Source: Bacilli bacterium (GTDB taxonomy: Bacteria; Bacillota_I; Bacilli_A; RF39; UBA660). Taken from it: a stretch of DNA of 6,134 bases. Of this stretch, positions 1-4,785 are shown piece after piece. How positions within the stretch are numbered: position 1 is the stretch's first letter; every line of letters starts with the position of its first letter. The position numbers and the translations under genes are program-made. The notes beneath the pieces are model-generated. The model was not told the DNA's origin, made no database searches, and was given only the letters and a program-made list of their open reading frames with translations. Location: positions 1-6,134 of the forward strand of contig JAILLM010000149.1 in NCBI GenBank assembly GCA_024693165.1, written 5' to 3'.

Positions 1-85
1 TGTTAAGTTATCTGACATTGATTTAAAAATAAAATTAGGTGCAGATCCTATAAACTCTTTAAAGGAATTTATTTTATCTGTTTAG
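1..85 (+). CDS. holA: C-terminal end of a probable DNA polymerase III delta subunit (partial)
   Basis: An open frame enters from the left edge, with its first whole codon at base 2, and ends at TAG 83-85, leaving 27 residues. The tail carries a pattern of the form LSDIDLKIKLGADP followed by SLKEFIL. This resembles the end of the HolA clamp-loader subunit, where a 'D..iKtG..d....le.lil' pattern closes the last helices. HolA opens the beta clamp and is part of the replisome clamp loader. With only 27 residues the assignment is a recognition call, not proof. A different helical protein could end this way. The next gene starts 28 bases downstream and could be co-transcribed, since no terminator hairpin lies between them. 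Confidence 0.45.
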   Translation, partial: VKLSDIDLKIKLGADPINSLKEFILSV

Positions 86-102
86 TAGTATATAATTATA
101 AT

Positions 103-108
103 AGGTGA
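103..108 (+). promoter_or_regulatory. Ribosome binding site deciding the cvpA-family start
   Basis: AGGTGA lies five bases before ATG 114 and overlaps the competing in-frame starts GTG 105 and ATG 108. A ribosome bound here would start at 114, not at the longer options. Confidence 0.7.
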
Positions 109-113
109 TGAAT

Positions 114-911
114 ATGAATTTTGTAGATATTATTATGATTATTTTGCTTATATATGGAGCATATAAAGGTTATAGATATGGAGGATTTAGTGCTGCTATT
201 AATTTAGCAGGTACTATTTTAGTATTTGTTCTTGCATATTTTATTAAGAATCCAGTTAGTGAATTTATGTATTTACATTGGCCATTTATTTCATTTGGTG
301 GAATATTTAGTGGTATTAGTGTATTTAATATTATTTTCTATGAAGGACTTGCTTATGTATTATGTGTTGCAGTCTTAAGTATTATTTTAAAAATAATTTT
401 AAAACTTACTGGTATTATTGATAAGATTTTAGATGCAACTATTATTCTTGCTTTACCAAGTAAAATATTTGGTGTTATTTGTGGATTATTTCAATATTTT
501 ATTTATGTATTTTTAATTCTATTTGTAATGGCTCAAATACCATTTACATCTAAGTATTATAATCAATCATATTTAGGGGATAAGATTCTTTCTAATACTC
601 CAGGTTTATCTTTGATTACTAAGAATATTTATAATTCAGTTACTGAAGTTTATAACATTTGTTTTGAACATAAGAATGATGATGATAAGACAGATGCTAA
701 CCTATTAAGTTTAGCAGCTTTACTAAAATATAATGTTATTACTACTGATGGAGTTGAATTACTTGTAGATAATAATAAATTAAGAATTAATAGAATTGAA
801 GAATTCCTTGCTGAATATGAAGCTACTGGAACTTATGTTATTGATCAAGATTTAACTAAGAAGATTAATGATGAAGCAAAAGATGCTTACAGCACAATAA
901 CTAATGGGTAG
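114..911 (+). CDS. CvpA-family multi-pass membrane protein with C-terminal extension
   Basis: This 265-residue protein begins with the typical CvpA N-terminus: an NFVDI start, a hydrophobic helix, then GAYKGYRYGGF before a second helix. Hydrophobic segments lie at about residues 4-18, 27-44, 75-97 and 116-141. After about residue 145 it is polar, with an acidic KNDDDKTD stretch near 187-194. CvpA proteins are usually about 160-180 residues, so roughly 100 residues form an extra soluble tail of unknown role. CvpA was named for colicin V production in E. coli; its molecular function in Firmicutes is not settled. GTG 105 and ATG 108 are in-frame alternative starts, but AGGTGA at 103-108 sits five bases before ATG 114, making 114 the best start. 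The thioredoxin gene follows six bases after the TAG stop, which suggests co-transcription. Confidence 0.85.
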   Translation: MNFVDIIMIILLIYGAYKGYRYGGFSAAINLAGTILVFVLAYFIKNPVSEFMYLHWPFISFGGIFSGISVFNIIFYEGLAYVLCVAVLSIILKIILKLTGIIDKILDATIILALPSKIFGVICGLFQYFIYVFLILFVMAQIPFTSKYYNQSYLGDKILSNTPGLSLITKNIYNSVTEVYNICFEHKNDDDKTDANLLSLAALLKYNVITTDGVELLVDNNKLRINRIEEFLAEYEATGTYVIDQDLTKKINDEAKDAYSTITNG

Positions 912-916
912 AATTT

Positions 917-1210
917 ATGATTAAGTATTTAGAAAAAGAAGAAGACTTTAAAGCAATAATTAAAGATGGAAAATGGATAGTTGATTTCTATGCAGAATGG
1001 TGTGGGCCTTGTAAAATGTTAGGTTATGTTTTAGAAGATACTGACTATAATATTTTAAAAGTTAATACTGATAATTTTCAAAATTTAGCATTCTCATTTG
1101 GAGTTATGTCTATACCAACTTTAATTATTATGAAAGATGGAAAAGAAGTTAATAAATCTATTGGTTTAATACATAAAGAAGACATAGAAGAATTAATGGA
1201 CTTTGAGTAA
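917..1210 (+). CDS. Short thioredoxin-like thiol-disulfide oxidoreductase
   Basis: This 97-residue protein has the thioredoxin fold signature. The redox motif WCGPC is at residues 28-32, preceded by VDFYAE containing the buried aspartate (D23, equivalent to D26 of E. coli thioredoxin). The cis-proline loop SIPT has its proline at 67, followed by the TLIIMKDGKE strand-turn. It lacks a signal peptide, so it should act in the cytosol reducing disulfides, probably recharged by a thioredoxin reductase encoded elsewhere. Two differences stand out. The usual proline after CKM.(A)P is replaced (CKMLGY), and helix 2 plus the following loop is shorter by about eight residues than in E. coli thioredoxin. 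It may therefore be a secondary thioredoxin and not the main TrxA. The site before ATG 917 is a weak GGGTAG, so translation may be coupled to the upstream gene. Confidence 0.88.
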   Translation: MIKYLEKEEDFKAIIKDGKWIVDFYAEWCGPCKMLGYVLEDTDYNILKVNTDNFQNLAFSFGVMSIPTLIIMKDGKEVNKSIGLIHKEDIEELMDFE

Positions 1211-1224
1211 TCAAAGTCTTTTTT
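1199..1224 (+). terminator. Intrinsic terminator overlapping the thioredoxin stop codon
   Basis: GACTTTGA (1199-1206) and TCAAAGTC (1211-1218) form a perfect 8-bp stem around the loop GTAA, a GNRA-type tetraloop, followed by six Ts (1219-1224). The left arm is the last codons of the thioredoxin gene (Asp-Phe-Glu), and the loop holds its TAA stop. It separates the cvpA-thioredoxin unit from the ireB operon. Confidence 0.88.
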
Positions 1225-1240
1225 ATGGGACTTCGTTTTA

Positions 1241-1269
1241 TTGTTTATGAATACACAATGTGATAAAAT
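1241..1269 (+). promoter_or_regulatory. Probable housekeeping sigma promoter for the ireB-trhP2 operon
   Basis: TTGTTT (1241-1246) fits a -35 box and TAAAAT (1264-1269) a -10 box, with a 17-base spacer. A TG at 1261-1262 makes it an extended -10 (TGnTAAAAT). It lies just after the upstream terminator and just before the first gene of the seven-gene run. Transcription would start near 1275-1277, giving a leader of only about 13 bases that still includes the AGGTGG ribosome binding site. Confidence 0.65.
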
Positions 1270-1288
1270 AAATTTGCGAGGTGGATGT

Positions 1289-1531
1289 ATGGATAAAACT
1301 AGAATGTTTAATCTTAAAGAGATTGAAGATGCCCTTGTAGAAACTACCTTAGATGAAGTTAGAGAAGCTCTAAGAGAAAAGGGTTATAATCCAGTCAATC
1401 AAATTGTTGGATACCTTGTAACAGGGGATGAAACTTTTATAACTAACTATAAAGATGCGAGAAAAAAGATTCTATCAATTGATAGAGGAGTTTTAATAGA
1501 AACTATTGTAAGGAGTTATTTAGAGAACTAA
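1289..1531 (+). CDS. ireB: IreB family regulatory protein (UPF0297, YrzL)
   Basis: This is an 80-residue protein with the highly conserved family core KGYNPVNQIVGYLVTGD at residues 31-47, then the ITNYKDAR stretch at 51-58 and a C-terminal IVRSYLE. IreB is a small dimeric cytosolic protein. In Enterococcus faecalis it is a substrate of the PASTA-domain Ser/Thr kinase IreK and lowers cephalosporin resistance. The phosphorylated threonines there lie near the N-terminus; here T4 is the closest candidate. A longer reading from TTG 1241 is rejected because it would start inside the promoter. ATG 1289 has AGGTGG (1279-1284) four bases upstream and gives the usual family length. It is the first gene of the operon. 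Its TAA shares one base with the ruvX ATG, so the two are likely translationally coupled. Confidence 0.93.
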   Translation: MDKTRMFNLKEIEDALVETTLDEVREALREKGYNPVNQIVGYLVTGDETFITNYKDARKKILSIDRGVLIETIVRSYLEN

Positions 1532-1965
1532 TGAAGTGCTTAGGAATGGATTTAGGAACTCGTACTTTAGGTCTTGCTACTTCTGATAGATTAGGACTTA
1601 TTGCTAGTCCATATAAAACTATTAGGTATGAAGATACAGATAAGTTAGTTGATGAAGTTATAGAAATTATTAAAAGTGAAAAGATAGACACATTAGTTTT
1701 AGGTTATCCTAAAAATATGAATAATACTGAAGGTGAAGCAGTAGAAAGAACTATGAATTTTAAATCTAAATTAGAAAGTAAAACTGATTTAGAAATTAAT
1801 TTAATAGATGAGCGCCTTTCTACAGTTGAAGCTACTAATTATTTACTTAATGAAGATATGTCTAGAAAAGGTCGTAAGAGAGTAGTAGATGCAGTTGCAG
1901 CATCAATCATACTTGATACATATTTAAGAAAGGTACAAATAGAAAAGGAGAGAAATCATGAATAA
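1531..1965 (+). CDS. ruvX: Putative Holliday junction resolvase / pre-16S rRNA nuclease YqgF
   Basis: This 144-residue protein of the RNase H-like YqgF/RuvX family has the expected length. The N-terminal strand MDLGTRTLGLA carries D7; the middle has LVLGYPKNMNN (55-65, usually GLPKNMNG). LIDERLSTVEA (91-101) carries E94, and VVDAVAASIIL (118-128) carries D120. D7, E94 and D120 are the likely metal-binding acidic residues. In E. coli, YqgF is needed to finish the 5' end of 16S rRNA, and relatives resolve Holliday junctions; the role in this organism cannot be told from sequence. The start overlaps the ireB stop (TAATG). An AAGGAG at 1510-1515 is 15 bases away, so initiation probably relies on coupling. 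The 3' end overlaps the DUF1292 gene by eight bases. Confidence 0.93.
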   Translation: MKCLGMDLGTRTLGLATSDRLGLIASPYKTIRYEDTDKLVDEVIEIIKSEKIDTLVLGYPKNMNNTEGEAVERTMNFKSKLESKTDLEINLIDERLSTVEATNYLLNEDMSRKGRKRVVDAVAASIILDTYLRKVQIEKERNHE

Positions 1966-2266
1966 AGAACCAGGAAAATTAATTATTACTAACAATGAAG
2001 GAAAACAATTAGAATGTGATGTATTATTTACATTTGATAGTGATGAAACAGGAAAGAGTTATATTGCTTATACAGATAATACTAAAGATGAAAATGGTAA
2101 TATCAGAGTATATGCATCTATATATGATCCAAATGGTGAAGATTTAGAATTAAAACCATTAACTGATCCAAAAGAATGGAAAGTAATAGAAAGTATTTTA
2201 TCTTCAATTCAAGAAAAAGTTGATGAAGCTATTAAGAATAGTGGTGAATCAAGTGAAGAAGAATAA
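1958..2266 (+). CDS. DUF1292 family protein (UPF0473, YrzB-like)
   Basis: This small acidic protein of 102 residues has a beta-rich first part: a strand KLIITNNEGKQLECDVLFTFD, then TGKSYIAYTDN, then NIRVYASIYDPNG. This is followed by the typical L.PLTDPKEWKVIESIL segment (65-81) and a charged tail ending in SSEEE. The pattern and the position between ruvX and mltG identify it as the DUF1292/YrzB family, whose molecular function is unknown. AAGGAG at 1945-1950 lies seven bases before ATG 1958, a strong ribosome binding site, and the start overlaps the ruvX stop by eight bases. The 3' end overlaps the likely start of mltG in another frame. Conserved linkage to IreB, RuvX and MltG suggests a cell-wall or growth-linked role, but that is inference. 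Confidence 0.88.
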   Translation: MNKEPGKLIITNNEGKQLECDVLFTFDSDETGKSYIAYTDNTKDENGNIRVYASIYDPNGEDLELKPLTDPKEWKVIESILSSIQEKVDEAIKNSGESSEEE

Positions 2267-3386
2267 TAAGGGTGAAGATTTATTTACAACATTAGATAAT
2301 GCTGAACTAAGATTTACTAAATCTATTAAGTCAGTAAGTATTATTATCGTAGCAGTTATAGTTTTAATACTAGGTGCTATCGGAGGACTTTATGCTTATA
2401 CTACTATGCCAGTAGATGTAGGTAGTGAAGAAAAAGTTCAATTTGTTGTTAATCAAGGCGATAGTGTTTATTCAGTACTAGAAAGATTAGGAAAAGAAAA
2501 ATTAATTAGAAATGCTAAGCTTGCTAAGCTATATGTTAAATATAATAAAATTACTACATTTTATGCAGGTCAATATGAATTATCTAAAGCTTATCCTTTA
2601 GATATGACATTAAGTATTTTATGTGGAATTAATAATGCAAAATCTGATACTATTACAGTTCAATTTGTTGAAGGGAAAAGAATTCCTTATTATGCTAGTC
2701 AAATAGCTAAGAAATTTGAATTTAGTGAAGATGAAGTAATAAGCGCAATGAATGACAAAGAATTCTTAAATGAATTAAAAGAAAAATATTGGTTTATAAC
2801 TGATGATATATTAACTGAAGGATTATATTATCCACTTGAAGGATACTTATTCCCAGATACTTATGAGTTTAATAAAACAGCTACAATTAAAGAGATTATT
2901 GAAACTATGATTAAGAAGATGGATAGTATTTTAAGCGAGTATAAAACAGATATCGAAGGAAGTACATATAGTGTTCATAGTTTACTTACAGTTGCAAGTA
3001 TGGTAGAATTAGAAGCGGTCAGCGCCGAAGATCGTGCTTTAACTGCTGGTGTATTCTATAATAGACTAGCTAAAGGATGGACTTTGGGTTCAGATGTAAC
3101 AACATATTATGATGTTAAGAAGGAATTAGTTGATGGCTTAACTTATAAAGATTTAAATAGTTGTAATGGTTATAACACAAGAGGAACTTCTTGTAGAAAA
3201 GGACTTCCAATTGGACCAATTGCATGTGTATCTAAATCTTCTATTGAAGCTTCAATTAGACCAACTAATACAAAATATATGTACTTTGTTGCAGATGTAA
3301 ATAACAAATTATATTTTGCTGAAACACAATCAGGACATGATCAAAATATTAGAGATTTAAAAAATAATGGACTATGGCCTGAATAA
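2253..3386 (+). CDS. mltG: Endolytic murein transglycosylase MltG (YceG family)
   Basis: This is a single-pass membrane enzyme of about 377 residues with a short cytosolic N-terminus and a membrane helix at about 28-49. A LysM-like region (62-126; VNQGDSVYSVLERLG and the AGQYELS turn) comes next, and then the YceG catalytic domain. Diagnostic motifs are LEGYLFPDTYEF (195-206), ASMVELEA (248-255; E252 is the expected catalytic glutamate), FYNRL (268-272), LGSDVTTYY (278-286), YNTR (307-310) and GLPIGPI (317-323). MltG cleaves nascent glycan strands outside the membrane and thereby sets their length. The start is uncertain: the frame is open back to TTG 2220 and ATG 2223, with GTGs at 2241, 2244 and 2253. 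GTG 2253 is preferred because GGTGA (2243-2247) lies five bases upstream. Cysteines C304, C314 and C325 around the YNTR/GLP region are unusual. Confidence 0.92.
   Translation: MKKNNKGEDLFTTLDNAELRFTKSIKSVSIIIVAVIVLILGAIGGLYAYTTMPVDVGSEEKVQFVVNQGDSVYSVLERLGKEKLIRNAKLAKLYVKYNKITTFYAGQYELSKAYPLDMTLSILCGINNAKSDTITVQFVEGKRIPYYASQIAKKFEFSEDEVISAMNDKEFLNELKEKYWFITDDILTEGLYYPLEGYLFPDTYEFNKTATIKEIIETMIKKMDSILSEYKTDIEGSTYSVHSLLTVASMVELEAVSAEDRALTAGVFYNRLAKGWTLGSDVTTYYDVKKELVDGLTYKDLNSCNGYNTRGTSCRKGLPIGPIACVSKSSIEASIRPTNTKYMYFVADVNNKLYFAETQSGHDQNIRDLKNNGLWPE
2513..2530 (+). repeat. Perfect 9-bp tandem duplication inside mltG
   Basis: TGCTAAGCT occurs twice in a row and encodes the repeated Ala-Lys-Leu of NAKLAKLY within the LysM-like region of MltG. 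It keeps the frame and probably reflects a small slippage event; no function is implied. Confidence 0.6.
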
Positions 3387-3387
3387 A

Positions 3388-3392
3388 AGGAG
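3388..3392 (+). promoter_or_regulatory. Strong ribosome binding site for trmR
   Basis: AGGAG, within AAAAGGAGAG, lies nine bases before ATG 3402 and directly follows the mltG stop. It supports independent initiation at trmR within the operon. Confidence 0.75.
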
Positions 3393-3401
3393 AGTTTAAA
3401 A

Positions 3402-4013
3402 ATGAAAGATGTTATACAAGATATGGAAAGATATGCTGAGGCAAATAATGTTCCAATTATTGAAAGAGACTCTATTATTTTCATAGACAAGTATATCAAA
3501 TTAAACGGAGTAAAAAAGGTGTTAGAAATAGGTACTGCTATTGGTTATAGTGCAATACTTATGGCTTGTGCTTCTAAAGATGTAGAAATAACTACAATCG
3601 AAAGAGATGAAAAAAGATACAAAGAAGCTTTAAAGAATATTAGAGCTTGTGAAATGGATAAGAGAATTGATGTAGTATTCGATGATGCCTTAGATGTTAA
3701 TCTAGCAGGTTATAAATATGATTTAATCTTTATTGATGCTGCTAAAGGTCAAAACATTAAATTCTTTGAAAAATTCAAAAACTATTTAAATGAAGGTGGT
3801 ATTATCATTACTGATAATGTTAACTTCCACGGGCTTGTTAAGAATCCAGAAAGAATTGAATCTAAAAATGTAAGACAACTTGTTGATAAGATTATTGAAT
3901 ATAGAGAATATCTAAGTGATAATGATGAATATGTTACAAAGTTTTATGATATAGGAGACGGACTTGCAATAAGTTTTAAGAAGAATGATGAAAAAGCAAA
4001 AAGTATTGATTAA
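3402..4013 (+). CDS. trmR: tRNA 5-hydroxyuridine(34) methyltransferase (class I, SAM-dependent)
   Basis: This 203-residue O-methyltransferase has the Rossmann SAM-binding motif VLEIGTAIGYSAI (40-52), the acidic end of strand 2 at TTIERDEKRY (64-73), DDALD (94-98), and the metal-binding set D112 (in FIDAAKGQ) with D138-N139 (in ITDNVNFHG). These match the Mg-binding D, D, N triad of B. subtilis TrmR (YrrM). TrmR moves a methyl group from SAM to the 5-hydroxyl of ho5U34, making 5-methoxyuridine in tRNAs that read four-fold codon boxes. The gene is followed at once by the two U32-family genes that make the ho5U substrate, as in B. subtilis. Without that context it would be called a generic family 3 O-methyltransferase. 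The start is well supported by AGGAG; the 3' end overlaps the next gene by 29 bases. Confidence 0.88.
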   Translation: MKDVIQDMERYAEANNVPIIERDSIIFIDKYIKLNGVKKVLEIGTAIGYSAILMACASKDVEITTIERDEKRYKEALKNIRACEMDKRIDVVFDDALDVNLAGYKYDLIFIDAAKGQNIKFFEKFKNYLNEGGIIITDNVNFHGLVKNPERIESKNVRQLVDKIIEYREYLSDNDEYVTKFYDIGDGLAISFKKNDEKAKSID

Positions 4014-4785
4014 TATTAACAATTTAGAAGAGATTAATGAATATAAGAAAATTGGTATAAACAATTTTCTTTTTGCGCTTGAGGGATTTTCAATCGGATA
4101 TAATTCATTTGATGTTAATGATATTCCTGAAGACTCTTTTCTTTTAATAAATAGAGTATTAGATTCTAAAGATGTTGATTCTCTAAAATCTATTAAAGAA
4201 GAATTAACTAAATTTAAAGGAATAATCTTTGAAGATTTAGCGGTTTATCAAATATTTAAAGATACATCACTTGAACTAATTTGGAATCAAGCTCACTTTG
4301 CTACGAATTTATCTTCAATTAATATTTGGTTAGATAAAGTTAATAGCGCAGTTATTTCAAATGAAATTACATCAAATGAGATTACTGATATTGTAAATGG
4401 AGTAAAGAAACCAGTTCTTTTAAATGTATTTGGTAAGAATATGATTATGTATTCAAGAAGAACGCTTCTTTCTAACTTTAATAAATATAATGAATTAGAA
4501 AAGTATAATGATATGGTTTTAGGTGAAAATCATACTAATAACAATTTCTTAGTTAAAGAATCAGAATTTGGTTCAGCATTCTTTAATAATGAGTATTTTA
4601 ATTATATTGAATTTAGTAAAACACTTAATGATGATAATATTAAATTCTATTTAGTACTTAATTTAGATTTAGATATAGAAACTGTTAAGAGAGTATTAGA
4701 TGGAAAATCTATCGGTAACGATGGATTCTTAAATAAGAGAACAGTTTATAGAATGAGTGAATATACAGATAGGGGTGAGAAATAA
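3985..4785 (+). CDS. TrhP1-like U32 'peptidase' family protein, probable tRNA hydroxylation partner
   Basis: This 266-residue protein is a divergent member of the U32 family. The first strand and helix (KVLININNLEEINEYKKIG) take the place of the usual ELLAPAGS start. The middle shows QAHFATNLSSINIWL (102-116), ISNEITSNEITDI (124-136), then LLNVFGKN and MYSRRTLLSNF (155-165). It ends in a GFLNKRTVYR-type tail (247-256). The YSRR block and the position between trmR and trhP2 match B. subtilis YrrN (TrhP1), which works with TrhP2 in prephenate-dependent hydroxylation of tRNA U34. It contains no cysteine, so it cannot bind the U32 iron-sulfur cluster itself; a partner or scaffold role for TrhP2 is inferred. 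It is also shorter than YrrN (about 300 residues). ATG 3985 or ATG 3988 is the likely start, with only a weak AAGAAG upstream. The end overlaps trhP2 by one base. Confidence 0.75.
   Translation: MMKKQKVLININNLEEINEYKKIGINNFLFALEGFSIGYNSFDVNDIPEDSFLLINRVLDSKDVDSLKSIKEELTKFKGIIFEDLAVYQIFKDTSLELIWNQAHFATNLSSINIWLDKVNSAVISNEITSNEITDIVNGVKKPVLLNVFGKNMIMYSRRTLLSNFNKYNELEKYNDMVLGENHTNNNFLVKESEFGSAFFNNEYFNYIEFSKTLNDDNIKFYLVLNLDLDIETVKRVLDGKSIGNDGFLNKRTVYRMSEYTDRGEK
4771..4778 (+). promoter_or_regulatory. Ribosome binding site for trhP2
   Basis: AGGGGTGA lies six bases before ATG 4785 and is embedded in the end of the preceding gene. The stop and start codons share one base (TAATG), so coupling is likely as well. 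Confidence 0.7.

Noticed and set aside
91..102. Two tandem TATAAT sequences upstream of the cvpA-family gene
   Set aside because: No good -35 box lies at the right spacing, and the predicted start of RNA would fall on the ribosome binding site. In such AT-rich DNA this is probably chance.
1214..1233. Alternative hairpin AAGTC/GACTT that could act as an antiterminator against the 1199-1224 hairpin
   Set aside because: Only five base pairs with a ten-base loop, far weaker than the 8-bp terminator, and it lies downstream of it. A regulatory switch is not supported.
1241..1288. Extended N-terminus of IreB from TTG 1241
   Set aside because: It would begin in the -35 box, gives 16 residues not found in the family, and ATG 1289 has a strong AGGTGG site.
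1225..1288. Possible riboswitch or T-box leader before ireB
   Set aside because: The leader after the predicted RNA start is only about 13 bases, too short for a structured regulatory RNA.
1503..1691. A 62-codon open frame on the minus strand across the ireB/ruvX junction
   Set aside because: It lies opposite well-recognised ireB and ruvX, has no convincing ribosome binding site or family resemblance, and looks like an antisense shadow.
4357..4386. 15-bp imperfect tandem repeat (13 of 15 identical) encoding SNEIT twice
   Set aside because: It coincides with the normal U32 family 'S.Eit..Ei' motif, so the resemblance is explained by the protein pattern and not by a repeat element.
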